This document shows positions 7,355 through 15,775 of a DNA stretch of 39,802 nt, one piece after another. The notes beneath the pieces are model-generated. The model made no database searches. It worked only from the letters and a program-made list of their open reading frames with translations, and had not been told where the DNA came from. Each line of letters begins with the position of its first letter. The stretch's first letter is position 1. The stretch covers positions 1 to 39,802 of the forward strand of contig JAIXKK010000099.1 of the NCBI GenBank assembly GCA_026954325.1. Direction: 5' to 3'. This stretch comes from Bryobacterales bacterium (GTDB taxonomy: Bacteria; Acidobacteriota; Terriglobia; Bryobacterales; Bryobacteraceae). Both the position numbers and the translations under genes were made by a program.

Positions 7355-8395
7355 ATGCCCGCTGCCGCCACGCCCTCCGCCACCGCCCGCTTTGCCGCCC
7401 GCTTCCCCCGGGCCCAAGACAACCGGTTCTTCCGTCAGGCGCAAGGACTCACCGTCTCGAGCCTCGGACTCGGCACCTACCTCGGTCCCATGACCGATGA
7501 GGCCGATGCGTCCTACACCAGCGCGATCCTCGCCGCCGTCGAAGACGGCATCAATTTCCTCGATACTTCGCTCAACTACCGCCACCAGCGGTCTGAACTC
7601 GCCATCGGCGCGGCCCTGCGCCAGATGTCTGAACGCCGGGAGGAACTCGTTCTCTGCACCAAGGCCGGATACCTCGTTCCCGGCGCCACCCCCAAACTTC
7701 CGGAGACCGATACGGTGGGCGGCATGCATTCCATGGCTCCCGCCTTTCTCGAAGACCAACTCACCCGCAGCCTCGAAAACCTCGGCGTCGAAACCATCGA
7801 CGTCTTCTATCTCCACAAACCCGAGACACAGCTCCGCTATATCGACCCGGAAACCTTCTACAAGCGCATCGCCGCGGCTTTCGAGAGACTGGAGAGCTTC
7901 GCCGCGGCGGGCCGCATCCGCTACTACGGCGCAGCCACATGGGATGGCTTCCGCCGCAACGGCCAACCTGACGGCCTCTCGCTCGCCCGCCTGTCCGCGC
8001 TCGCCCGAGGCATCGGCGGCGACGCCCATCACTTCCGCTTTATCCAACTCCCTTTCAACCTCGCCATGGTGGAAGCCTACGGACAGCGCGCCGAAACCCG
8101 CGATGGGCAGCGAATCAATGTGTTCGAAGCCGCGCGCAGGGATGACATCACGGTGGCCGCCAGCGCCGCGCTGTTACAATCGCGGCTCGCCTCGGGCCTC
8201 CCCGGACAACTCGCCGAAAAGCTCGAAGCGCCCGGCCCGGATGCCATCCGCGCCATTCAGTTCGCGCGCTCCGCGCCGGGAATCACCACCGCGCTTGTGG
8301 GCATGGGCAATCCCGGGCACGTGCGCGAAAACCTCGCCATCGCTTCTTGCCCACCGCTCAGCGCGGCAAAATTTGAAAGTCTGTTCTCCGCATAA
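7355..8395 (+). CDS. Aldo/keto reductase
   Basis: A 346-residue NADPH-dependent oxidoreductase of the aldo/keto reductase fold. The catalytic tetrad is complete: D70 (INFLDTSLNY), Y75, K103 (LCTKAGY) and H154 (FYLHKPE). The conserved LGLGTYLG segment lies near 37-44, and the cofactor region includes ALVGMGNPGHVREN near the C-terminus. The substrate cannot be predicted. An in-frame ATG also lies upstream at 7304, but 7355 is preferred because it follows a plausible -10 box and starts next to the conserved part. The gene is divergent from blaI and is followed five bases later by the UvrC-like gene, so all three may answer to the same repressor. Confidence 0.9.
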   Translation: MPAAATPSATARFAARFPRAQDNRFFRQAQGLTVSSLGLGTYLGPMTDEADASYTSAILAAVEDGINFLDTSLNYRHQRSELAIGAALRQMSERREELVLCTKAGYLVPGATPKLPETDTVGGMHSMAPAFLEDQLTRSLENLGVETIDVFYLHKPETQLRYIDPETFYKRIAAAFERLESFAAAGRIRYYGAATWDGFRRNGQPDGLSLARLSALARGIGGDAHHFRFIQLPFNLAMVEAYGQRAETRDGQRINVFEAARRDDITVAASAALLQSRLASGLPGQLAEKLEAPGPDAIRAIQFARSAPGITTALVGMGNPGHVRENLAIASCPPLSAAKFESLFSA

Positions 8396-8400
8396 CCGCC

Positions 8401-9528
8401 GTGATTCTCCCCACTCCCCCCGTCACTCACGAGTTCGACGAAACGCAGGTGGATAACGCGGTTGCCGCGTGTCCGAATGTGCCCGCGGTATTTCTGGTGT
8501 GGCCAAGGGAAGGCGCTCCCTACCTTGCCCGCACGGCGCTTCTCCACCGCCGCCTGATGCGCCTGCTGGGGCCGCGCAGCCATGCTTCCAAACTCCTGCA
8601 CCTGCGTCCCGTCGCCCGGCGCATCGAATATTGGACCTACGGCTCGCGGCTCGAATCGAGCCTGCTGCTCTATTCCCTGGCGCGACGCCACTTCCCCGAG
8701 GACTACGCCCGCATCCTGAAACTGCGCCAGCCCTCCTACGTCAAGCTGATTCTCTCCAACCCCTTCCCGCGCACGCAGGTCACCACGCGCCTCAGCGGCT
8801 CGGACTCCCTCCACTACGGCCCGTTCCCTTCCCGCGCCGCCGCCGAAAACTTCGAAAACGGCTTCCTCGATTTTTTCCAACTGCGCCGCTGCCAGGAGGA
8901 CTTGCAGCCCTCACCGGATCATCCCGGCTGCGTCTACGGCGAGATGAACAAGTGCCTGCGTCCCTGCCGGCAGATTGTCACCGTCGAAGAATACGCGAGC
9001 GAAGCCGGGCGTGTGGCCGCCTTCCTTCGCTCAGACGGCGAAACGCTGGTGGATGCCATCCGCGCCGCGCGTGACCGCTGGAGCGAGGAACTCGAATTCG
9101 AAGAAGCCGCCCGCATGCACAAGCGTCTTGAAAAGGCCGCCGCCATCCTCCAACTGCGCGGGGAACTCGCCACGGACATCCAACGCTTGTGCGGGATTGC
9201 GGTCACTCCGGCAGTGGACCACGATGCCGTCGGGCTCTGGTTTCTGCTTGAAGGCGTTTGGCGCTGCGGAACCACACTTTCGCTGCGCGTCGAAGAGGGG
9301 CGCCCTGCGCCTCTCGACCGCCGCCTCAAGGAACTGGCGGCCTCCATTCCGCCGGCTGTCCGCGTCCCCCCGCGCGAGCGCCAGGACCATCTCTCGCTGC
9401 TCGCCGCCTGGTTCTATTCGAGTTGGCGCGACGGCGAGTGGGTTCCCTTCCCCGAACCCCCGGCCATCCCCTATCGAAAACTGGTCAATGCGATTCACCG
9501 TGTCGCGCGCGCGAGAAACCCCGCGTAA
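8401..9528 (+). CDS. UvrC-like protein (GIY-YIG-related region, FeS cysteines and UVR motif)
   Basis: A 375-residue protein similar in order to the N-terminal half of UvrC, or to the Cho nuclease. Residues 27-120 align by eye with the GIY-YIG nuclease region, with the general-base glutamate candidate at E85, but the GIY tyrosine is F31 and 'YVG' reads YLA. Four cysteines, C164, C177, C185 and C189, keep the spacing of the UvrC iron-sulfur ligands, including the CVYGEMNKCLRPC block. Residues 230-255 (WSEELEFEEAARMHKRLEKAAAI) look like a UVR motif. The C-terminal endonuclease and helix-hairpin-helix domains of true UvrC are absent. Nuclease activity is therefore doubtful. GTG start at 8401, five bases after the aldo/keto reductase. 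The stop abuts the converging TPR gene with no gap. Confidence 0.75.
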   Translation: MILPTPPVTHEFDETQVDNAVAACPNVPAVFLVWPREGAPYLARTALLHRRLMRLLGPRSHASKLLHLRPVARRIEYWTYGSRLESSLLLYSLARRHFPEDYARILKLRQPSYVKLILSNPFPRTQVTTRLSGSDSLHYGPFPSRAAAENFENGFLDFFQLRRCQEDLQPSPDHPGCVYGEMNKCLRPCRQIVTVEEYASEAGRVAAFLRSDGETLVDAIRAARDRWSEELEFEEAARMHKRLEKAAAILQLRGELATDIQRLCGIAVTPAVDHDAVGLWFLLEGVWRCGTTLSLRVEEGRPAPLDRRLKELAASIPPAVRVPPRERQDHLSLLAAWFYSSWRDGEWVPFPEPPAIPYRKLVNAIHRVARARNPA

Positions 9529-10686
9529 CTACTGAACCCCCCGCTCCTGCTTCAGCGAGTTCAGATTCCGCGAAGCCTGCTCCGAATACGGACCCGCGAT
9601 CCCCGTGCACTGGCGGAAGAAATCCGCCGCCTCCGCGTATCTCTCCATGTGGTAGTTCGCCCACCCGAGGTAGAAGAGGATGGCCGCCTCCACCTGGCCG
9701 CGGTCTTTCATATAGGGAAGGCTCTGCCGCAGCGCTCTGTCCGCCTGTTCGAAATTGTTCTGATTGACATAGGCGTTTCCCACCATCAGAAAGGCGGAAC
9801 CAAGGTAGTAGGCCTTGCGCTTCTCCCACTCCCTGGCCGGAACGCCATCGGGCGGGGTTCGTGAAGACACGGTCTGGATAATCCGGTTACCGGCGGCAAT
9901 CACCTTCGCCAGGTTCGTACGCCGCTCCATTTCGATCTGGGCGCTCAACAACAGGGCATCGAGATCATCCGGATGGCGCGCCAGCATCCGTTCCGCTGCC
10001 CCCAATGCCTTTGCCGTATCTCCCATGCCCCGGTAAGCGTTCATCAGATGAGGCCAGACCTGACCGGTGTAAGCGGAATTCGGGTAATTGCTAATAAATT
10101 TCTCGAGCAACACGGTTTTGGCCTTCGGTTCCGCCTGAATCGCCTTCGTGAACTGATCGTATTCCCTCTGGGCGAGCAGCCCTTTGACCAGATCCTGGGT
10201 CTGTGCCCATGCCTTCGGATCCTCCCCATCCGGCGCGGGTTTCCCGGCTATCTTCTCGCAAAGCGCCAACAGCCGGTCGTGCCATTTCGCCGCTACCGCC
10301 GGGTCACCCTGCTTCGCCGCCGCCTGGTCGGCGCGGTACAACGCATCGAAATCCTCAGGCTGCAGCGCGAGCAGTTTCTCACCGTACAGAATCACTTTCT
10401 CCGTCTCATGGGAGCGGGAATAGTAGGTCTGCAGCCATTCGTAGAGGTAACTTGCGCATTTGTGCTTTGGAAACTGCGCCAAGAACCTCAGAATCTGCTC
10501 GATTTTGCGGCTACTGTCTATCTGGTGGTCGATCAACTCCAGTTGTTCGCCTTCCGGTGAGCCGAAAGTGAACTCCAATTTGTACCGCTGCGCCACGCAC
10601 GGTGGAACAGCAAGAGCAATGCAAAGGCATCCTGCAACGAGGGTCTGGTCGCAGGGGAGTTTCAATCGAGCCAGAGCGCGGCGCAT
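9529..10686 (-). CDS. Secreted tetratricopeptide-repeat protein
   Basis: A 385-residue exported protein. A signal peptide covers about 1-32 (LVAGCLCIALAVPPCVAQ), and the rest is helical with TPR-like repeats, clearest at the C-terminus (AILFYLGWANYHMERYAEAADFFRQC) and around GDTAKALGAAERMLARHPDD. TPR proteins act as protein-binding scaffolds; the partner here is unknown. ATG at 10686 is preceded by a strong GGGAGG-type ribosome-binding site. The in-frame upstream extension to 11016 is glycine-rich and lies over the divergent region, so it is rejected. Confidence 0.8.
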   Translation of the reverse strand: MRRALARLKLPCDQTLVAGCLCIALAVPPCVAQRYKLEFTFGSPEGEQLELIDHQIDSSRKIEQILRFLAQFPKHKCASYLYEWLQTYYSRSHETEKVILYGEKLLALQPEDFDALYRADQAAAKQGDPAVAAKWHDRLLALCEKIAGKPAPDGEDPKAWAQTQDLVKGLLAQREYDQFTKAIQAEPKAKTVLLEKFISNYPNSAYTGQVWPHLMNAYRGMGDTAKALGAAERMLARHPDDLDALLLSAQIEMERRTNLAKVIAAGNRIIQTVSSRTPPDGVPAREWEKRKAYYLGSAFLMVGNAYVNQNNFEQADRALRQSLPYMKDRGQVEAAILFYLGWANYHMERYAEAADFFRQCTGIAGPYSEQASRNLNSLKQERGVQ

Positions 10687-10803
10687 GAGCCGTTCCTCCC
10701 TCAAAACACGAGTCTTATGGATGTCCTTCTCTCTATCGGCTGGCTTCCTACCCTCCTTTACCCCGATCTTCCCCTCATTTGTGCAATACAATGAATCGCT
10801 GAG

Positions 10804-11007
10804 ATGCCCTCCCGACGTATTGCCCTCCCATCCCCCGCCGGAGCCGCCCTCGTCTCCGGCAACCTCCGGGCGCGCCACACGCCCGGCGATGAACCCAACC
10901 CCTTCTTCCTCTGGACCGCCGGCCGGCGGTTCGCCGCCGCATTCGCCGCTAACGGCAACACCCGCTTCCGTGTTTCTGGCTTGGGCCGGCTCGCCGGCGA
11001 GGCGTGA
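10804..11007 (+). CDS. Possible small protein upstream of the sulfatase
   Basis: A 67-codon frame in the 329-base divergent gap between the TPR gene and the sulfatase. It has no recognised domain. The middle reads NPFFLWTAGRRFAAAFAANG, and its stop lies eight bases before the sulfatase start, which would suit an operon leader. A TACAAT sequence sits at 10787-10792, too close to serve as an ordinary promoter with a leader. In GC-rich DNA such frames arise by chance. If this frame is not a gene, the gap holds only the two divergent promoters. Confidence 0.25.
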   Translation: MPSRRIALPSPAGAALVSGNLRARHTPGDEPNPFFLWTAGRRFAAAFAANGNTRFRVSGLGRLAGEA

Positions 11008-11015
11008 AGTAGACA

Positions 11016-12374
11016 ATGCAGCGAAGATCCGTCTTGAAGGCCGCGGCCGGATTCCCGGCCATTGTTCACTCCCGCATGGGGGCCGCCCCGGATAAGCCGA
11101 ACATCCTCTGGATCCTTTCCGAAGACATGGGCCCGAGCCTCGGCTGCTACGGCTATCCGCTGGTGCGTACGCCCAATCTAGACCGGCTCGCCTCGCAGGG
11201 AGTCCGCTTCAATCGCGCCTACACCACCGCGCCCGTCTGCTCCGCCAGCCGCAGCGCCTTCAACGCCGGCCTGTACCAGATCTACACGGGCACTCATCAC
11301 CACCGCAGCCACCGCAAGGACGGCTACAAACTGCCTCCCCCGGCACGCCTTCTCAACGACCGTATGCGCGAGGCCGGATACTTCACCGCCAACGTGCTCG
11401 AATTCGCTCCCGGCGCGCGCGGAACCGGGAAGACCGACTTCAACTTCACCGCACCCAAGCCGTTCGACGGGACCCATTGGAACCAGCGCAAGCCCGGCCA
11501 GCCTTTCTACGCGCAGGTGAATTTCCAGGCGCCGCACAAAGGCCCCGCCTTCAAAGAGGCGCGCCGGCGGAAGGCGCTCATCGATCCGGCAAAAGTACCG
11601 CTACCCTCCTACTATCCCGATCATCCCGTGGTGCGCGACGAGGTGGCCAATTTCCTCGATGCCATCAACCTGCTCGATCACAAGGTGGGCCTGTTGATGG
11701 AAGCCCTCGAGCGCGATAAGGTCCTGGACAATACCGTCATCTTCTACATGGGGGATAACGGCCGCTGCCTGCTGCGCGGCAAGCAATGGCTCTACGATGC
11801 AGGCGTGCGCGTGCCGATGTTCCTGAAATGGCCCGGCGTCACCAAGCCAGGCATGGTAAGCGATGACCTCGTCCTCTCGCTCGACCTCACCGCCACCGCC
11901 ATGCTCGCCGCCGGCATTCCGCTGCCCGAGACGCTTCACGGCCGGCCGCTGACCGGCTCAAAGTACAAACCCCGCGACGTCATCTTCACCGCGCGCGACC
12001 GCTGCGACATGACCCTCGACCGCATCCGCTCCGTGCGCGACAGGCGCTACAACTACATCCGCAACTTCATGCCCGAACGCCCTTACACGCAGCACAATGA
12101 ATACATCGAAACCGAGTACCCGACCTTGGGCGTAATGAAGGAACTCTATGCGAAAGGGAAGCTCAACGCCGCGCAATCCCTTTTCATGGCCCCGCGCAAG
12201 CCGCCCGTCGAGTTCTACGACATGCGGAATGACCCGGACGAAGTCCACAATCTCGCCGGCTCTCCCACGCACCGTAAGCTCATCGAAGGCTTCTCGAACC
12301 GCCTCGACTCCTGGCTGGGGGAGATGAACGACAAGGGATCTATCCCGGAAAGACCGGAAGCGCGGCTACTGTAA
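11016..12374 (+). CDS. Exported sulfatase (type I, formylglycine-dependent)
   Basis: A 452-residue sulfatase. The N-terminus MQRRSVLKAAAGFPAI looks like a twin-arginine signal. The active-site sequence C75-S-A-S-R79 (in TTAPVCSASRSAF) is the formylglycine motif, here with alanine in place of proline. Metal ligands are supplied by D37 (LSEDMG) and the GDNG segment, and the C-terminus has the usual 'EFYDMRNDPDEVHNLA' sulfatase tail. These enzymes hydrolyse sulfate esters on glycans or lipids in the periplasm. The cysteine must be oxidised by an anaerobic sulfatase-maturase or formylglycine-generating enzyme, neither of which is in the window. A TonB-dependent receptor follows, which suits uptake of a desulfated product. 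Confidence 0.9.
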   Translation: MQRRSVLKAAAGFPAIVHSRMGAAPDKPNILWILSEDMGPSLGCYGYPLVRTPNLDRLASQGVRFNRAYTTAPVCSASRSAFNAGLYQIYTGTHHHRSHRKDGYKLPPPARLLNDRMREAGYFTANVLEFAPGARGTGKTDFNFTAPKPFDGTHWNQRKPGQPFYAQVNFQAPHKGPAFKEARRRKALIDPAKVPLPSYYPDHPVVRDEVANFLDAINLLDHKVGLLMEALERDKVLDNTVIFYMGDNGRCLLRGKQWLYDAGVRVPMFLKWPGVTKPGMVSDDLVLSLDLTATAMLAAGIPLPETLHGRPLTGSKYKPRDVIFTARDRCDMTLDRIRSVRDRRYNYIRNFMPERPYTQHNEYIETEYPTLGVMKELYAKGKLNAAQSLFMAPRKPPVEFYDMRNDPDEVHNLAGSPTHRKLIEGFSNRLDSWLGEMNDKGSIPERPEARLL

Positions 12375-12495
12375 TCCGGCATGCGGCCTCGGGCCCGCCC
12401 GTCGTGCTGTATACTGGAGCTACACAAGAAACAGGGTTCGCTTTAAGGTCAGGGCACGAAAAACGTGGAATTCGGACCCGCTCAGGGGTTGCTAA

Positions 12496-15267
12496 ATGAT
12501 AGCTCGTCTTTCCGGTGTTTTTCTTCTCTCCCTGCTGCTTGGCGTGACTGCCAGCGCCCAATTGGCGACTACGACCTCGCTGGTCGGTACAGTCACTGAC
12601 TCGAGCGGCCAATCCGTACCCAATGCGAAGATAACCGCGGTGGAAGAAGGTTCGCTCACCACCTACAACACCACCACGAATGTGGCCGGCTACTTCGCCA
12701 TTGACTTTGTCCGCGTGGGCACCTACAGCATCACGGTGGATCAACCCGGCTTCCAAAAGGTCACCAAGACCGGAATCCAGGTGAACATAAACCAGACAGT
12801 GCGAACCGACTTTCGCCTGGAAGTCGGCACTGTTTCCCAATCAGTCACCGTGGCGGCCGACGCCACTGCCATCAAGACGGACGAGGCCACGGTGCGCGAG
12901 AACATCAGCACGCGCGCGGTGGCGGAATTGCCCTTGAACGGCCGCGACGCAATGCAATTGGCCGTATTGACGCCCGGCGTATTGCGCGGCCCGAAATCCT
13001 CGGATACGGCGACGCCGCCCGGCAATGATTTTGTCGGAGCCGGCACCCGCGAAATCTCCAACAGCATGTCGCTCGACGGCATCAGCGTGATGAACAACCT
13101 CATCACCAACACGCCCACCCGGCCCATGGTGGAAACCATTCAGGAAGTGGAGGTGCAGACAGGAACTTACTCGGCCCAGTACGGTTCCTACATGGGTGTC
13201 CACATCAACGAAATCACCAAGGCCGGCACCAACGCGTTTCACGGCGCCGCCGTGGAATTCCTGCGCAACCAGGTGCTCGACGCCCGCGCCTTCTTCACGC
13301 TGCCGACGCCGGCAAACCCCACCGCCGCCAAGCCTCCGTTGCGGCAGAATCAGTTCGGGGTAGAGTTCGACGGGCCGGTCATCATCCCGAAACTCTACAA
13401 CGGCAAGGACAAGACCTTTTTCATGGGGTCTTTTGAAGGCTTCCGCAATGTGCAGCAAGCCACTTCGCTTTCCACGCAGATGCCGGCAGCCTTCTTCGGC
13501 GGCGATTTCTCGCAAGTGCCCACGAAAAGCATCACGGGCGGTGTGATCAAGGATCCCTTCAACGGCAACGCTCCGTTCCCCGGCAATATCATTCCCACCA
13601 ACCGCATTTCCCCCGTCGTGTTGAAACTTCAACAATACTACCCCGTACCGAACCTTCCGGGGCTTGCCAGCAACTTCTCCGTTCCGGTCCCCAGCACGGG
13701 CAGATACAACCAAACTCTGGACCGCCTTGACCAGAACATCGGCGACAAGGTTCGTCTCTACGCGCGCGCCCACTGGCAGGATTGGGCCGGGTTCAGCGGC
13801 AACGCTATCCCCGTCAACGCATCCACTACTCCGACAACGGTCACTAACTACACCTTCGGTTATACGCACACTCTTTCGGCCAATATCGTGAACGATTTCC
13901 GCATCGGCCGCAACTACTTCAATACGGCCACCGTGAACCCGTTTACGGTTGCCGGCAACGCAACCGCCGGCACCAGTCTGGGCATCCCCGGTTTCGACGG
14001 CGACTCCAAGTACAACAATCCGGGTATTCCCGATTTCGGCATCACCGGATTCAACGGTTTCGGCAGCGGCAGCACCAACTGGTATCAGAACGACAGCACA
14101 CTGCAAATCTCCGAGCAGGTCAGTTGGAACAAGGGTTCTCATGGCATCATGGCCGGTGTCGAATTCCGCCGCCTGGCCACCGGGCGCGCCGCCGTCAACA
14201 GTCCTCGCGGCACGTTCACCTTCAATGGAACGTTGACCGGCTACGCTCCGGCTGACTTCATCCTCGGTACGCCGGTGAGTTTCGGCACGGCGGGTCCGGA
14301 AGTCCGCGGCCGCGTCGCCTCCTGGCGCGACGGCTTCTTCATCCTCGACAAATGGCAGGCTTCGAGGAAACTGACCATCAACTACGGCCTCCGCTGGGAA
14401 CTGCCTACCGTGCCTTACACCATTAACGGCAACGCCAGCATCCTGAACCCGGACCAGACCGCGCTCGTCGTGGCCACACCCGGCTTTGGATTTGTCGCGC
14501 CGCAGCACAAACTTTTTGCCCCGCGCCTCGGCTTCGCCTACCGCATCACCGACAAGACCGTCTTCCGCGGCGGCGCCGGCATCTACTACAATCCCAACCA
14601 GACCAACACGTTCACCTTCCTCAACACCAATCCGCCGTGGAGCCCCATCTTCAATTGCAACTGGTCCGCGGGACTCACTGCCCTCAGTCTGAACAATCCG
14701 TTCGCCGTGTCCGCGGCCTGCCCGCTGCCCGGCAGCAATAGCGGCGCGCTCATCGTCACCCCGGCCTATAACCTGGCCCCCGCCCGCATGAATCAATGGA
14801 GCGCCAGTCTCGATCGCCAGTTGTGGAACGGAGGCGGCCTGGAGTTGCAATACCTCGGCTCTCACTCCTATCACCTCGACCGGAACTACTACAACAACTC
14901 CCCGCTGCCGGGCCCCGGCCCGGTCAACTCCCGGCGTCCGAATAAGTCGTTCGGCCCCATCCGCACGATCAACAACGACGTCATCGCCAACTACGAGAGC
15001 TTCAGCGCCATTTTCCGCCAGCGCCTGAAGAAGGGCTTGCAGGTCCAGGCCAGCTACACCTGGTCCCATACCCTCGATATCTCCACGGACTCTAACGGCG
15101 GCGGCACCAATATGAATCCCTATTGGTGGAAGTCCGACTACGGCAACTCCAATTGGGATATCCGCCACCGGGTCGTCGCGTACTTCGTCTACGATATCCC
15201 ATTCTTCGGCGTCACTAACCCGATACTCAAGGGGGTGTTCGCCAAGTGGCAGGCCATGGTATCCTGA
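12496..15267 (+). CDS. TonB-dependent receptor (Oar-like), N-terminal part before a frameshift
   Basis: The first 923 codons of an outer-membrane receptor. A signal peptide covers 1-22. Residues 27-108 form a carboxypeptidase-regulatory (CarboxypepD_reg) domain (LVGTVTDSSGQSVPNAKIT). A plug domain follows (VAELPLNGRDAMQLAVLTPG at about 140-160), and then a long beta-barrel. This arrangement is the Oar-like receptor type that is numerous in Acidobacteriota. The reading frame ends early at 15267, and homologous sequence continues immediately in another frame from 15246 (next entry). Restoring one base near 15258-15260 would join them. Ligand unknown; the upstream sulfatase hints at a glycan. 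A -10-like TATACT lies at 12410-12415. Confidence 0.85.
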   Translation: MIARLSGVFLLSLLLGVTASAQLATTTSLVGTVTDSSGQSVPNAKITAVEEGSLTTYNTTTNVAGYFAIDFVRVGTYSITVDQPGFQKVTKTGIQVNINQTVRTDFRLEVGTVSQSVTVAADATAIKTDEATVRENISTRAVAELPLNGRDAMQLAVLTPGVLRGPKSSDTATPPGNDFVGAGTREISNSMSLDGISVMNNLITNTPTRPMVETIQEVEVQTGTYSAQYGSYMGVHINEITKAGTNAFHGAAVEFLRNQVLDARAFFTLPTPANPTAAKPPLRQNQFGVEFDGPVIIPKLYNGKDKTFFMGSFEGFRNVQQATSLSTQMPAAFFGGDFSQVPTKSITGGVIKDPFNGNAPFPGNIIPTNRISPVVLKLQQYYPVPNLPGLASNFSVPVPSTGRYNQTLDRLDQNIGDKVRLYARAHWQDWAGFSGNAIPVNASTTPTTVTNYTFGYTHTLSANIVNDFRIGRNYFNTATVNPFTVAGNATAGTSLGIPGFDGDSKYNNPGIPDFGITGFNGFGSGSTNWYQNDSTLQISEQVSWNKGSHGIMAGVEFRRLATGRAAVNSPRGTFTFNGTLTGYAPADFILGTPVSFGTAGPEVRGRVASWRDGFFILDKWQASRKLTINYGLRWELPTVPYTINGNASILNPDQTALVVATPGFGFVAPQHKLFAPRLGFAYRITDKTVFRGGAGIYYNPNQTNTFTFLNTNPPWSPIFNCNWSAGLTALSLNNPFAVSAACPLPGSNSGALIVTPAYNLAPARMNQWSASLDRQLWNGGGLELQYLGSHSYHLDRNYYNNSPLPGPGPVNSRRPNKSFGPIRTINNDVIANYESFSAIFRQRLKKGLQVQASYTWSHTLDISTDSNGGGTNMNPYWWKSDYGNSNWDIRHRVVAYFVYDIPFFGVTNPILKGVFAKWQAMVS

Positions 15268-15704
15268 TCTTCCAATCCGGGCTGCCCTTCAACGTCACCA
15301 CGGGCACCGATACGGCCAACACCGCCGCCAGCGGCTCCTACCGTCCGGACCTGGTTCACGCCGCCTCGGCCAATTGCGGCCGCGGAAATCTCATCGGGTG
15401 CATCGATCCAAGCGCGTTCACGGTCGCCGACCTGTACCCCATCACTCCCACGAACTTCGCTTATGGAAACGCAGGCCGCAACATTCTGTTCGGTCCCGGT
15501 TCGCAGACGGTGAATTTCTCCATCTTCAAGAATTTCCCCATCCGCGAGCGCCTTCAGTTCCAACTCCGGCTCGAGACTTTCTCGCTGTTCAACCACACCA
15601 ACTTCGGCAATCCGTCCGCAACCATCAACACCAGTTCCTTCGGCAATATCACCAGCGCCACCGCGAACCGCAACATCCAGATCGGCGCGAAACTGCAGTT
15701 CTGA
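15246..15704 (+). CDS. TonB-dependent receptor, C-terminal barrel segment after the frameshift
   Basis: Continuation of the preceding receptor in the next frame. After the junction the residues read GILIFQSGLPFNVTTGTDTA, a conserved barrel strand in Oar-like receptors. The segment then carries 'NILFGPGSQTVNFSIFKNFPI' and ends in NRNIQIGAKLQF with the terminal phenylalanine expected for outer-membrane barrel insertion. Treated alone it would be 152 residues from a GTG at 15246, but it has no signal peptide and cannot work by itself. With the previous part the receptor would have about 1,070 residues, a normal length for this type. It is followed by a strong hairpin. Confidence 0.75.
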   Translation: MAGHGILIFQSGLPFNVTTGTDTANTAASGSYRPDLVHAASANCGRGNLIGCIDPSAFTVADLYPITPTNFAYGNAGRNILFGPGSQTVNFSIFKNFPIRERLQFQLRLETFSLFNHTNFGNPSATINTSSFGNITSATANRNIQIGAKLQF

Positions 15705-15717
15705 CGCGCCATATCGA

Positions 15718-15742
15718 GCGGGGCGGCCCGGGTCCGCCCCGC
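15718..15742 (+). terminator. Hairpin after the TonB receptor
   Basis: A perfect nine-base stem, GCGGGGCGG (15718-15726) and CCGCCCCGC (15734-15742), closes a seven-base loop just downstream of the receptor stop. No true T-run follows, only ATTTCC, so this may be a weak intrinsic terminator or a stabilising 3' end. Confidence 0.5.
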
Positions 15743-15775
15743 ATTTCCTCCGAAAATTTCCGCTAGGGTGGAAGT

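Noticed and set aside
10687..11016. Extended N-terminus of the TPR protein.
   Set aside because: The added residues are glycine-rich and cover the divergent control region; the ATG at 10686 has a strong ribosome-binding site and starts a signal peptide.
12841..15168. A 775-residue minus-strand frame inside the TonB receptor.
   Set aside because: It is an antisense shadow of a gene with a signal peptide, plug and barrel features, and has low-complexity GVVD-type composition.
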